The position numbers and the translations under genes are program-made. Of a DNA stretch of 64,000 nt, positions 45,496 to 55,945 are shown piece after piece. Under the pieces are notes generated by a model. That model saw only the letters and a list, made by a program, of their open reading frames with translations, searched no databases and had not been told where the DNA came from. Within the stretch, counting starts at the first letter, position 1. The number at the start of each line of letters is the position of its first letter. Source of the DNA: Flavobacterium sp. (GTDB lineage: Bacteria > Bacteroidota > Bacteroidia > Flavobacteriales > Flavobacteriaceae); assembly GCA_012837155.1 (NCBI GenBank), contig CP051546.1, forward strand, positions 1,033,075 through 1,097,074, read 5' to 3'.

Positions 45496-47398
45496 TTATT
45501 TTATCAAATCGAAACTTCTTTTTACGAAAGCAGTTAGTTCTTCGCCTTTTAATAAGTTTTGAGATAATTTTGCCAAATCTAGCGCTTGTTTTACCAAACC
45601 TTCTTGGGCTGTTTTGTCTTGAGTATTCAGGATGTTTGAAGCCAAGTCAGAGTTAATGTTTACCACCAAATTGTACATTTCTGGCATATTTCCCATGCCA
45701 AACATTCCGCCACCACCAGACTGACTCATTTCTTTCATTCGACGCATAAATTCTGGCTGCGTGATAATAAATGGTGCGGCTTGGCTGTCCATTGCTTCCA
45801 GTTGAACGGAATAGGTTTGTTGCGGAACAAATCCTTCTAAAACGGTTTTTAAGCTTTCTTTTTCTTCATCGGATAATTTAGAAATGGTCGTTTCTTCTTT
45901 TTTGATTAAATTATCAATATGATCTGAATCGACACGAACAAAAGTCATTTCGCTGTTATCGCTTTCAATTTTTTGGATTAAATGCGAGATAATTGGCGAG
46001 TCTAAAAGTAAAACTTCATATCCTTTTTCTTTGGCAATTTCAATATAAGCATGTTGCGCTTCCTTATTTCCAGCATATAAAACTACCAGTTTTCCGTTTT
46101 TGTCCGTTTGTTTTTCCTTTAGATTTTCTTTCAGTTCATCTAAAGTAAAAAAATGTATTGTCGACCGTTGGATACAAAACAAAGGCATTCGATTTTTCAT
46201 AGAATTTAGGTTCAGACAACATTCCGTATTCTAAAACAATTTTGATGTCGTTCCATTTTTTTTCGAATCCTTCACGATTTTCTGTAAACAGAGATTTTAA
46301 TTTATCGGCAACTTTTCGAGTGATATAATTCGAAATTTTCTTTACCGCAGCATCCGCTTGCAAGCTAGAACGAGACACATTCAAAGGAATGTCTGGCGAA
46401 TCTATTACCCCTTTTAGCATGGTTAAAAATTCAGGGACAATTCCTTCTACATTATCGGTAACATAAACCTGATTTTGGTATAATTGAATTTTGTCTTTTT
46501 GAATTTGTAAATCGGAACCTAATTTAGGAAAATACAAAATTCCAGTTAGGTTGAACGGATAATCTACATTCAAATGAATATGAAACAAAGGTTCTTCAAA
46601 CTGCATGGGATACAATTCGTGGTAGAAATTTTTATAATCTTCGTCTGATAATTCCGTTGGTTGTTTCGTCCAAGCCGGATTTGGGTTGTTGATGATGTTG
46701 TCTACTTCAACTTCTGTAAAAATTTTATCCTTGTCTTCTGGAGCTACTTCTTCGCCCTTTTTTTGCTCGATTTTTTCTTTTCTAGTTCCAAATTTAATTG
46801 GAATAGGCATAAACTTATTGTAGCGATTTAGTAATTCTTTGATTTTGTATTCTTCTAAAAATTCTAATGAATCTTCAGCAATATGTAAAATAATTTCGGT
46901 TCCGCGGGTAGTTTTGTCCGAAGGTTCTAACGAAAATTCAGGGCTTCCGTCGCAAGTCCAGTGTGCTGCGGGTTCGTCTTTGTGTGATTTAGTAATAATT
47001 TCAACTTTGGAAGCTACCATAAAAGCAGAATAAAAACCAAGACCAAAATGCCCGATAATTCCTGAATCTTTGGCTGAATCTTTGTATTTTTCCAAAAATT
47101 CTTCGGCTCCAGAAAAAGCAATTTGGTTGATGTATTTTTCTACTTCATCAGCGGTCATTCCTAATCCTTGATCAATAATATGCAATTTCTTGCCTTCTTT
47201 GTCAATTTTAACTTCAATTATTGGATTGCCATAGTCTACCTTGGCTTCGCCAATGCTGGTTAAATGTTTTAATTTAAGAGTAGCATCTGTTCCGTTTGAA
47301 ATCAGCTCACGCAAAAATATTTCGTGATCGCTGTATAAAAATTTCTTGATTAAGGGAAAGATGTTTTCTACCGAAACATTAATTTTTCCTGTTGTCAT
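45496..47398 (-). CDS. htpG: Molecular chaperone HtpG (Hsp90), one frame break (633 aa)
   Basis: N-terminal GHKL ATPase: MTTGKINVSVENIFPLIKKFLYSDHEIFLRELISNGTDA, LHIIDQGLGMTADEVEKY, GHFGLGFYSAFMVA. Middle domain: FEEPLFHIHLNVDYPFNL and DIPLNVSRSSLQADAAVKKISNYI. The break is at the A7 run 46147-46153 (one too many). The next frame goes on FTLDELKENLKEKQTDKNGKLVVLYAG and the C-terminal dimer domain MYNLVVNINSDLASNIL. Corrected length 633 aa, near normal. Cytoplasmic ATP-dependent chaperone. Confidence 0.93.
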
Positions 47399-47540
47399 AA
47401 GTGTAAATTTAAGTTTGTTTTTTAATTATCATTACCCTTTCAAATAGAATACCAAAGGGTGTTGAAGTGACATATTGTCGTAAACGTAAATTTTGAAATA
47501 AAAAAAAATATTTTGAAACGAACTAATTTTTTAAACCTTG

Positions 47541-47548
47541 TATCTTTG
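47541..47548 (+). promoter_or_regulatory. Bacteroidota -7 box for the lipocalin-like/OmpA pair
   Basis: TATCTTTG (TAnnTTTG) 32 bases before the lipoprotein start at 47580; a TTG at 47513-47515 lies 25 bases upstream, a little far. Confidence 0.55.
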
Positions 47549-47579
47549 CACGTAATTTAATTTAAAAAAAAAAGAAACT

Positions 47580-48055
47580 ATGAAAAGATAATTGTATTGG
47601 CTGCAATGTCAATGTTACTTTTTGCCTGCAAAACCACATCGGTTACAAGCTCGAAGTTAGATAGAACTTCACAAGTCGAAATTAAGGGGAACTGGACAAT
47701 CAGTTCTGTCACTTATCCAGGATCAGAATATATAAAAGTGAATTCTTTTCAAATTGCCGATTCTAAATGCTTTGAAGGAAGTACTTGGAAATTTATTTCG
47801 AATAATAACAAAGGTCAAATGGCTTTAACTAAAACGGATTGCCCTGCATTTAGTTCGCCAATTACTTGGTTTGTAAACAGGGAAGGACAATTTATATTGA
47901 AGATTCTTGATGCAGGCGAAAAAGCAAAAAAAGTAAGGGATGGATATGTTTTTAGGCTAGCAAATCAAACCGCAGCTTCTTTTCAGTTAATTGATGTAAT
48001 TAACGTTGGAGGGCAAAGCAAAGAGATCACATATCAATTTGAGAAAAATAATTAA
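47580..48055 (+). CDS. Lipocalin-like lipoprotein, start-proximal frame break (158 aa)
   Basis: The ATG at 47580 is followed by AAAAGATAA; with one more A in the run 47583-47586 it reads MKKIIVLAAMSMLLFACKTT, a lipoprotein signal with lipobox LFAC. The mature part, IKGNWTISSVTYPGSEYIKVNSF, SKCFEGSTWKFISNNNKGQM and ITWFVNREGQFILKILDAGEKA, is the flavobacterial lipocalin-like lipoprotein. It lies 15 bases before the OmpA gene and shares its promoter. Ligand and role unknown. Confidence 0.78.
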
Positions 48056-48070
48056 TTAAAGGGAAAAATC

Positions 48071-48766
48071 ATGAAAAAAATAGCAATTTTAGGTCTAACT
48101 AGTTTATTTGTCTTAACTGGAATTTTTACAAGTTGTGACTCCATAAAAAATACAAATAACACCCAAAGAGGGGCAGGAATAGGAGCAGTTGGGGGTGCAA
48201 TACTAGGAGGGATTTTGGGTAATAATCTTGGCAAAGGAGGAAATGGTGCCATGGGAGCCGTTCTTGGGGGTGTAATTGGTGGTGTCGCTGGAGGCGTGAT
48301 TGGGAACAAAATGGACAAGCAGGCCAGAGAAATTGATAATGCACTTCCTGGTGCCGATGTAGTTCGTGTGGGCGAAGGAATCAGATTAGTTTTGAATGAA
48401 AATGCAGTGCGTTTTGATACAAATAAATCAACTTTGACGGCTCAGGCTAAAATCAATTTGAACAAATTGACGGCTGTTTTTAGTGAATATTCAGATACCA
48501 ATATCGAAATTTTTGGCTATACTGATAGCACGGGTTCAGCAGAATATAATTTGGCACTTTCTCAAAAAAGAGCCGAGTCTGTTAAGGATTACTTGGTTTC
48601 AAAAGGGCTAAATGCTTCTCGATTTAAAACAGTTGGTTTAGGAATTGCCGATCCAATTGCAACCAATGATACACCAGAAGGGAGAAGCCAAAATCGTCGT
48701 GTTGAGTTTGCCATAACGGCTAATAGCAAAATGGTCGAAGAGGCTAAAAAAGAGGCTGAAAAATAA
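48071..48766 (+). CDS. OmpA-family lipoprotein with glycine zipper (231 aa)
   Basis: Lipoprotein signal MKKIAILGLTSLFVLTGIFTSCDS (lipobox FTSC). A glycine-zipper membrane-inserting segment (GAGIGAVGGAILGGILGNNLG and GAVLGGVIGGVAGGVIGNKM, residues 33-78) comes next, then a C-terminal OmpA domain with RFDTNKSTLTAQAKINLNKL, IEIFGYTDSTGSAEYN, LSQKRAESVKDYLVSKGL, EGRSQNRRVEFAI that binds peptidoglycan. Same layout as YiaD-like proteins anchoring the outer membrane. Terminator follows. Confidence 0.93.
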   Translation: MKKIAILGLTSLFVLTGIFTSCDSIKNTNNTQRGAGIGAVGGAILGGILGNNLGKGGNGAMGAVLGGVIGGVAGGVIGNKMDKQAREIDNALPGADVVRVGEGIRLVLNENAVRFDTNKSTLTAQAKINLNKLTAVFSEYSDTNIEIFGYTDSTGSAEYNLALSQKRAESVKDYLVSKGLNASRFKTVGLGIADPIATNDTPEGRSQNRRVEFAITANSKMVEEAKKEAEK

Positions 48767-48788
48767 CAGTAATTAAAAGAATGTATTC

Positions 48789-48820
48789 AAAAGCTACTTC
48801 GTTTGGAGTAGCTTTTTGTT
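48789..48820 (+). terminator. Terminator after OmpA
   Basis: AAAAGCTACT (48789-48798) pairs with AGTAGCTTTT (48807-48816), followed by more T. Confidence 0.85.
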
Positions 48821-48890
48821 TTTGAATCAGATGCAAGTAATTGTTTTCAGCCACGAATGACACCAATTTACACTAATTAACTCGTGCTAA

Positions 48891-48926
48891 TTCGTTTGAC
48901 TTTATGACATTAAAACTTTCGACTTA
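48891..48926. repeat. 36-bp dispersed repeat, copy B
   Basis: Identical to 14243-14278. Just upstream (48850-48890) lies a degenerate CACGAAT/ACTAATTAA-type tract like those common in flavobacterial intergenic regions. Confidence 0.9.
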
Positions 48927-49001
48927 TTTAAAAAGGATTAGCGTAAAATTATTGTTATATTGTGCTATGTTTTACCATTTCATTTAAAACCCACAACGGC
49001 A

Positions 49002-50009
49002 ATGTATCACTCAAAAATAAAAGGATTGGGATTTTATGTCCCTTCAAACATTCTGACCAACGATGATTTGTTAAAAATTATTGCGACTACTGACGAATGG
49101 ATTCAAGAACGAACCGGAATTCAAGAACGAAGACATATCATTCGTGGCGAAGATACAACCACAACAATGGGGGTAAAAGCCGCAAAAATTGCCATCGAGC
49201 GTTCAGGAATTGCTAAAGAAGCTATTGATTTTGTTGTTTTTGCCACCCTAAGTCCAGATTATTATTTTCCTGGGCCAGGTGTTTTGGTTCAGCGTGATTT
49301 AGGACTAAAAACGGTTGGTGCTTTAGATGTGAGAAACCAATGTTCGGGGTTTGTTTATGCATTGTCTGTTGCAGATCAATACATTAAAACGGGTATGTAC
49401 AAAAATGTTTTGGTAATTGGTTCCGAAGTACAATCTACAGGATTGGATATGACCACTCGTGGACGTGGTGTTTCGGTAATTTTTGGCGATGGAGCTGGAG
49501 CTGCTATTTTGAGTAGGGAAGAAGATTTATCTCAAGGAATTCTTTCGACACATTTACATTCAGAAGGGCAACATGCCGAAGAATTAATAGTAAAAGCACC
49601 TGGGATGGGAGGGCGATGGATTACGGATATTGTTGCGGATAATAATCCAGATGACGAGAGTTATTTTCCATATATGAATGGACAATTTGTTTTTAAAAAT
49701 GCGGTGCTTCGTTTTTCTGAAGTGATTAATGAGGGTTTACAAGCGAATAACTTAGAGGTTTCGGATATTGATATGCTAATTCCGCATCAGGCAAATTTGA
49801 GAATTTCCCAATTTATCCAGAAGAAATTTGGATTGACAGACAATCAAGTTTTTAATAATGTTCAAAAATATGGCAATACAACCGCCGCTTCAATTCCGAT
49901 TGCCTTGACAGAAGCTTGGGAACAAGGCAAAATAAAGTCAGGAGATATTGTAGTTTTGGCTGCTTTTGGTAGCGGGTTTACTTGGGGAAGTGTTATTATC
50001 AAGTGGTAA
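49002..50009 (+). CDS. fabH: 3-oxoacyl-ACP synthase III FabH-like (335 aa)
   Basis: Thiolase-fold ketoacyl synthase III, which starts fatty acid chains by condensing an acyl-CoA with malonyl-ACP. The catalytic triad is visible: Cys in VRNQCSGF (about 115), His in IPHQANLR (about 259) and Asn in YGNTTAAS (about 290). TDEWIQERTGIQERR and GDGAGAAIL are also typical. ATG 49002 (MYHSKIKGLGFYVPS) is the family start; the upstream in-frame codon at 48960 lies in the repeat region. It is away from fabD and without plsX next to it, so a specialised paralogue is possible. Confidence 0.88.
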   Translation: MYHSKIKGLGFYVPSNILTNDDLLKIIATTDEWIQERTGIQERRHIIRGEDTTTTMGVKAAKIAIERSGIAKEAIDFVVFATLSPDYYFPGPGVLVQRDLGLKTVGALDVRNQCSGFVYALSVADQYIKTGMYKNVLVIGSEVQSTGLDMTTRGRGVSVIFGDGAGAAILSREEDLSQGILSTHLHSEGQHAEELIVKAPGMGGRWITDIVADNNPDDESYFPYMNGQFVFKNAVLRFSEVINEGLQANNLEVSDIDMLIPHQANLRISQFIQKKFGLTDNQVFNNVQKYGNTTAASIPIALTEAWEQGKIKSGDIVVLAAFGSGFTWGSVIIKW

Positions 50010-50056
50010 ATTTGATTTTCTTTTACCTATTTTAAGTCTAGATTAAGCATCAAAAA

Positions 50057-50085
50057 ACCCAGAGTTGGCATACTCTGGGTCTTTC
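50057..50085. terminator. Terminator between fabH and the outer-membrane barrel gene
   Basis: ACCCAGAGT (50057-50065) pairs with ACTCTGGGT (50072-50080), with A and T runs on both sides; serves convergent genes. Confidence 0.88.
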
Positions 50086-50119
50086 TTTTCTTCAACAAAA
50101 TTAAAATAAAACTATTTTT

Positions 50120-52494
50120 TTATAAAAGTCCGCCACTTCCTTGGGTTTCGTTTTTATCTCTTTCTTTTCTTTGAATGGCTTTGTTTTTTCCAGTTCCAAA
50201 ACGGTAATTGAATCCAATATAAGCCGATTGACTTTCCCAGTTAAATTGTCCTAGCTGTTTTTTGGGTTTGTTGCCGTCAAACCCAAAGTGCATCGTGTTG
50301 AAAATATCGCTGAATCGCGCCGTAATTGTTCCGCTACCTTTTAAAACAGTAAGACTTGAGCCTAAATCTATTTTCCACATGGGCTGTCTTAAAAATTGCA
50401 ATCCTAAATCACGTCCTTTGTACAGTCCGGATAATTGAAATTTCAATTTTTTCGAGGCTTTAAAGGTATTGCTGATTCTAGCGTTAAACGAAGTGACATT
50501 AACTTCTACAAATTCATTGGCAACAACTCCTCTTGTTTTTTTGCTATAAGTGTCAAAACTAATATTAGAACTAAACCATTTTGTGAATTGTAAGTTTCCC
50601 GAAAGCTCTAAACCATAGGCATTATTATCATCGAGATTGTCGTATGACAAAATTAATTTTGAAGAATCATTCGGATTTTCGAACAAGGTTCTAGAGATTT
50701 CATCATTTATTCTTCGGTAAAAAACGCCAGTTGTTAGCGAGCCAAGTTTTGTTTTTCGGGTATAATTTAATTCATACGAATTGGTAAATTGAGGAAAAAG
50801 AGTAGGATTCCCTTCAGAATCAATTTGCGGAGTGCTCCATTCCCGAATTGGGTTTACTTGGTTAATGCTTGGTCTATCAACACGTCTTGAAAAACTTAAA
50901 TTAAAGGAATTCTTGTCGCTTGGCGAATAATTCAAATAACCCGATGGATAAAGTGTAAACAAATCATCCTCAAAAGTGGCGCTATTTTCATTTACTTTTT
51001 TGAAAAGGGCTTTTGCATTGTATTTTTCAAAACGCGTTCCAACTTGTGCACTCCATTTCCCCCATTGTTTAGAAAAATTGGCGTAAGCCGAATAAATATT
51101 CCTGTCATAAGCAAAATCCGAATTATAAGCATTGTCTTTTTGGAAATTATTTCGCGTGTTTTCAACCCTACTTTCTAATCCCAATTCCAGTTTTGCCGTT
51201 TTAGTCAAAGGATTCGTATAGTCTAGATTAATCAACGTATTGTTTCCGTTATTAACAATATAATTTATAGCGTTGGGAGTTGTAAAAACGCCGTTTTCTT
51301 TGTTGTTATCATTGCTATAATTCACTTCGAATTCTAAATTATGTCCTTCCTTTTTAAATTCTTTTTTATAATCTAAATTGTAAGTTTGCGAATAATTATC
51401 GTTCTTGTTGTCAAATAACTGGGTAAAATCTTGTTTTGTCACATCAAGAAAATCAATGCTTGTTGCTGATTTTCCAGTTCCATCAAATATATTTTGTGTC
51501 GTGTAAAAGGAAATGGTATTCTTATCATTGGCATAAAAATCAAAACCCACTTTTGCCAAATGAGACGTGCTACTGTCTACAAAATTAAATATTTGAGAAT
51601 CTTCTTTTCCAGCATCTAGCGTTTTTACAAAACCGTGATTGGCTTGTTTTCCCGTGTTTAAACCATAATTTCCATAAATATTGAATTTTCCGGTTCGATA
51701 ATTTATGTCTAATGAAGAATTTAATTTTGGGGTTTTTCCAAAGGTAATGCCATTATTAATACTTCCGTTAAATCCAATTTTGCTGTTTTTATTCAGTACA
51801 ATATTGATAATTCCGCTCATTCCTTCAGGATTATATTTGGCGGAAGGATTCGTTATCAGTTCGATTTGTTTGATTGAGCTTGACGGAATTTGTTGCAATA
51901 ATTGCGAAGCATCAACATTACTAGGTTTTCCGTCGATTAAAATTCGCACGTTTGCATTGCCTCTCAAACTAATGGCGTTGGTTTGTGGATCGACACTTAC
52001 AGATGGAATGTTATTCATTATTTCGGATGCTGTTGCACCAGAAGAAATCAAATCTTTGCCAACGTTGATGATTTTTCTGTCGATTTTTTGTTCAATTGTC
52101 GAACGCTCTTTTACAATATCAACTTCTGAAAGTTGTGTTGCATTTTCTTCTAATGAAATTGTTTTCAAGTCGATAGTTTTTTCTTTATTGCTTAAAGCTA
52201 CATTTTGAGTAACGGTTTTGTATCCAATAAATTGAATTTCTAGCGTGTAGTTTTTAAACTCCAAATTTTTAATAATGAAAGTCCCCTTTTCATTAGTGAT
52301 TCCGCCTGTAATTACCTTAGCATTTTCTTTTACCACAATGTTTACATAAGGAAGAGGTTCGTTACTTTTTTTGTCGATAACTTTCCGAGGATACTTCCTG
52401 AAGGGAGGTTTAAATTTAAAGTTTTGACTGAATTTTGGGCTTGTATGTTGAAAACACTAGCCAGAATACAGATTAAAATTAGTTTGACATTCAT
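50120..52494 (-). CDS. Outer-membrane beta-barrel receptor (CarboxypepD_reg + plug + OMP barrel), one frame break (791 aa)
   Basis: TonB-dependent-receptor-like protein. ATG 52494 gives the signal peptide MNVKLILICILASVFNIQAQ, then a CarboxypepD_reg-like domain. The frame breaks near 52381 (AAAG for AAAGG) and continues VKENAKVITGGITNEKGTFIIKNLEF. The plug has IEQKIDRKIINVGKDLISSGATASEIMNNIPSVSVD and VRILIDGKPSNVDASQLLQQIPSSSIKQIELITNPSAKYNPEGMSGIINIVL, then an OMP_b-brl_3-type barrel to residue 791. The N-terminal TonB box is not evident. The ligand is unknown; no SusD gene is nearby. Confidence 0.88.
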
Positions 52495-52722
52495 AATTTT
52501 TCGATTTTTGATTTATAATTGATTTTGATGATTTGAAGTTTTTTCAGAATTCTAAAAAATGAAATGCTATCTTCAGATTCATATAAAAATTCATTTTTTT
52601 ATTTTAAAATAGATAACAACTAGACTACAGAATAAATAAAATGTTACAAAAAAGCATTAAAAATTTTCAATATGTTTTTTTTATGCTTCTAAGTACTTCA
52701 TTTTTAAAGAGAAATTATCTCC

Positions 52723-53976
52723 CAGGTCAAACGCATTAAAAGTTGAACAAAGATAAAAGATAATGATTATCCCAACCTGCTATTTTACGTTTTCTTCTGA
52801 CGCTCTTCTTTACAGGACTAATTGTTTCATTGAGCAGTATTTTTAATGATAATTTCAAGACTGACGAAAAATTTTGTGCCGCGTTTTATGTCTTTTTCTA
52901 CTCTTATCTTCTCCAAAGGAAACGTCTAAATGCCAATGTAAATTGTTTTCAATTTTCCAATGTGAACGAACAGCATCCGCTATTTTCTTGGCATCACAAG
53001 GTAAACTTGTTATATAAAACCGAGTTGATTTCTGTGTTTTACCAGTTGATTTTATAAACCTTTCACTTTCTATTTTTGCAATAGATTGTAATGAATTCCA
53101 TTTAGTTGGATTTAATAAATGACTCAAATCATCCATCACAGTACAAGTCCTTTTTTCTACCCTTCCGCTACCAACTTCCTCGGTTATATAAATTTTTGAT
53201 TTGTCTTTTGAGGGAATCAAAAAAGCACTTTCAATATCTTGATATAATTCTTTTTGGTTTTCTTTTACCGCCAAAATATAATCTGCCTTTTGTTCAATAA
53301 TCACTTCTGCTATATCTGTTTGACAACCCATTGCATCTATGGTAATAATAGCATTTTCAAGGTCTAACACTTTTAAAAGTTCTGGGATTGCCGTAATTTC
53401 ATTTGATTTCTCTTCTGTTTTAATTTGACCTAAAAAGATTTCGTTTTCTGTAGAAAAAGCACTTACCAAATGAATGGCAGACTTCAATCCAGATTGCTTA
53501 GAACCTCGAACTGTTTTGCCGTCAATTGCCACGACACCCTTGTAATGGTTAGATATTGATTTAATCCAAGACACGAAATGTTCTTCGAAAAAAGAGGGTT
53601 TTAGCAAAGAGAAAAAACGATTAAACGTGTCGTGAGAAGGAATCCCGTTTTCTAAATCTAAGATAGTTTCCAAAAACTCACGCTTAACAATGCCGTAATC
53701 TTCATTTCTTCCCAAGTTTCTGCCCCGCATATGACGGCAAGTATGGTTATGAAAACAATATTTTCCGAAGGGTGTAATTTTTTTCTGTTCAATCTAAAGT
53801 CTGGAATAGTTTGAGCAAATATAAACAATTTGTTTTTTAATTTCATATTAAGCATCTGATTATCAGATAAATATACAAAATTTAATTTGCTAAAACAAAT
53901 TTAATTCGTTGTATTTCAGATGGTTATATTAAAAAAATCATTTTAAAATTTAATGGTTTTTAATGCGTTTGACCTG
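52723..53976 (-). mobile_element. ISAs1-family insertion sequence, 1254 bp, with 9-bp target duplication
   Basis: Perfect 19-bp inverted repeats (CAGGTCAAACGCATTAAAA) at 52723-52741 and 53958-53976, flanked by the direct repeat ATTATCTCC (52714-52722 and 53977-53985). One transposase on the minus strand. Inserted between the outer-membrane receptor and argS genes without harm. Confidence 0.93.
52736..53855 (-). CDS. ISAs1-family transposase, two frame breaks (373 aa)
   Basis: N-terminal frame MLNMKLKNKLFIFAQTIPDF, FITILAVICGAETWEEM; then, after a missing base near 53702, EDYGIVKREFLETILDLENGIPSHDTFNRFFSLL and the catalytic elements VVAIDGKTVRGSK (Asp), NAIITIDAMGCQTDIA (Asp) and a KENQ-like helix ILAVKENQKELYQDI. 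The C-terminal IENNLHWHLDVSFGEDKSR holds the catalytic Glu. A second missing base in the T4 run 52884-52887 is followed by NAAQNFSSVLK and a stop at 52736. Two corrections give 373 aa, the family length. Confidence 0.88.
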
Positions 53977-54016
53977 ATTATCTCCTTTTCCAATTTCCAA
54001 ATTGCGACATAATAAC

Positions 54017-54024
54017 TATCTTTG
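54017..54024 (+). promoter_or_regulatory. Bacteroidota -7 box for argS
   Basis: TATCTTTG followed by GCACC, 23 bases before the argS start; no TTG at the usual spacing, since the ISAs1 element ends 41 bases upstream and may have replaced upstream sequence. Confidence 0.55.
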
Positions 54025-54046
54025 CACCCTTAAAAAAACAAATAAA

Positions 54047-55825
54047 ATGACATTATCCCAGATTCTTACGGCTTCTATTGAAAAAGCAGTCCAAGCTTTA
54101 TACGGCATTGCTATTGACAAAGTTGAATTTCAAACGACACGCAAGGAATTTGAAGGAGATGTCACGGTAGTTATTTTTCCTTTATTAAAAGTCATTAAAA
54201 CTAATCCTGTCGAATTGGGAAATAAAATAGGCAATTATTTGGTCGAAAATGTTTCAGAAGTCAGTCGTTTTAATGTCGTTTCTGGTTTTTTGAACATGGT
54301 TATTTCTGACACATATTATTTGAATTTTTTTAATGAAATACGAAAAAACGAAAAATTCGGATTTGTAACATCCTCCGCAGATGATAAGGCCGTAATGGTC
54401 GAATATTCTTCGCCAAACACGAATAAACCCTTGCACTTAGGTCATGTACGAAACAATCTTTTGGGCTATTCCGTAGCCGAAATCATTAAAGCTTCGGGCA
54501 AAAAAGTATACAAAACCCAAATTATTAACAATCGTGGAATTCATATTTGCAAGTCGATGTTGGCTTGGCAAAAATTTGGCAATGGCGAAACACCAGAATC
54601 TACCGGATTGAAAGGCGATAAATTAGTTGGAAATTATTATGTGGCTTTTGATAAGGCGTATAAAGAAGAAATAAATCAATTGATAGCTAGTGGAAACACC
54701 GAGGAAGAAGCAAAAAAACAGGCACCAATTATTCTTGAAGCTCAAGAAATGCTCTTAAAATGGGAAGCAGGAGACGAAGAAGTTATTTCGATTTGGAAAA
54801 CCATGAATCAATGGGTTTATGATGGTTTTGCAATTACGTATAAAAATCTTGGAGTCGATTTTGACAGTTATTATTACGAAAGCAACACCTATTTGCTAGG
54901 AAAAGATGTAGTTCAAATGGGACTTGAAAAGGGTGTTTTCGAAAAAGATCCCGACGGTTCTGTTTGGATTGATTTGACGGATGAAGGATTAGATAGGAAA
55001 ATTGTTTTGCGCTCAGATGGAACTGCGGTTTACATGACGCAGGATATTGGTACTGCCATTCAGCGTGTGAAGGATTTTCCAGACGTTGGCGGAATGGTTT
55101 ATACCGTGGGGAACGAGCAAGATTATCATTTTAAGGTTTTGTTTTTAATTTTGAAGAAGCTGGGTTTCGATTGGTCTAAAAATCTATTTCATTTGTCTTA
55201 TGGAATGGTCGATTTGCCTTCTGGTAAAATGAAATCTCGCGAAGGAACTGTTGTTGATGCGGACGATTTGATGCAAGAAATGACAGATACGGCTCAGAAA
55301 ATTGCAGAAGATTTGGGTAAATTAGACGGTTATTCGCCAGATGAAAAGGCAAAATTATATAAAACCATTGGTCTTGGCGCATTGAAATATTACATTTTGA
55401 AAGTGGATCCCAAAAAACGAATCCTTTTTAATCCAGAAGAATCTGTTGATTTTGCTGGAAACACAGGGCCGTTTATTCAATATACGTATGCTAGAATTCA
55501 ATCGATTTTAAGAAAAGCAGCTTTCGACATTGACGTCACATCGGGCGTAGTCGAGATGCACGAAAAAGAAAAAGAATTGTTAAAACAAATCGAACTGTTT
55601 CCCGAAGTAATTCAGAACGCTGCTCAAAATCATAGTCCCGCTTTAATTGCGAATTACACTTATGATTTAGTTCGAGAATATAATTCGTTTTATCAAACGG
55701 TTTCCATTTTAGGGGAGGCAGATTTAAACAAAAAAACATTTAGAGTTCAACTTTCTAAAAAAGTTGCCCAAACCATTGTCTTGGCATTTCAATTATTAGG
55801 CATTGAGGTTCCAGAACGAATGTAA
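54047..55825 (+). CDS. argS: Arginyl-tRNA synthetase (592 aa)
   Basis: Class I synthetase charging tRNA-Arg. Seen: N-terminal Add-1 domain (LTASIEKAVQALYGI), the HIGH-like motif SSPNTNKPLHLGHVRNNLLG (about residues 122-141), VYKTQIINNRGIHICKSMLAW, the KMSKS-like loop SGKMKSREGTVVDADDL (about 390-406), and a C-terminal DALR anticodon domain with YAGNTGPFIQYTYAR upstream, then NFYQT-like EYNSFYQTVSILG. Start ATG 54047 (MTLSQILTASIEKAV). No indel in 1.8 kb. Confidence 0.96.
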   Translation: MTLSQILTASIEKAVQALYGIAIDKVEFQTTRKEFEGDVTVVIFPLLKVIKTNPVELGNKIGNYLVENVSEVSRFNVVSGFLNMVISDTYYLNFFNEIRKNEKFGFVTSSADDKAVMVEYSSPNTNKPLHLGHVRNNLLGYSVAEIIKASGKKVYKTQIINNRGIHICKSMLAWQKFGNGETPESTGLKGDKLVGNYYVAFDKAYKEEINQLIASGNTEEEAKKQAPIILEAQEMLLKWEAGDEEVISIWKTMNQWVYDGFAITYKNLGVDFDSYYYESNTYLLGKDVVQMGLEKGVFEKDPDGSVWIDLTDEGLDRKIVLRSDGTAVYMTQDIGTAIQRVKDFPDVGGMVYTVGNEQDYHFKVLFLILKKLGFDWSKNLFHLSYGMVDLPSGKMKSREGTVVDADDLMQEMTDTAQKIAEDLGKLDGYSPDEKAKLYKTIGLGALKYYILKVDPKKRILFNPEESVDFAGNTGPFIQYTYARIQSILRKAAFDIDVTSGVVEMHEKEKELLKQIELFPEVIQNAAQNHSPALIANYTYDLVREYNSFYQTVSILGEADLNKKTFRVQLSKKVAQTIVLAFQLLGIEVPERM

Positions 55826-55889
55826 TATCCTTAATGTTTATCGTTGTTGTTTTTGTTGAATATTGTCGAAATTTTACAAGTTTGTCCCT

Positions 55890-55919
55890 TTGAGACTTTA
55901 CAACTTTAGCTTATATTTG
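55890..55919 (+). promoter_or_regulatory. Promoter of ffh, full -33/-7
   Basis: TTG (55890-55892), 19 bases, TATATTTG (55912-55919), then GCACC; 26 bases to the ffh start. Best example of the Bacteroidota promoter in the window. Confidence 0.75.
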
Positions 55920-55945
55920 CACCTCAATAAAAGACAATTACAATT

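Noticed and set aside
48052..48344. Proline-rich frames antisense to the OmpA gene
   Set aside because: They are the reverse of the glycine-zipper coding region and have no support of their own.
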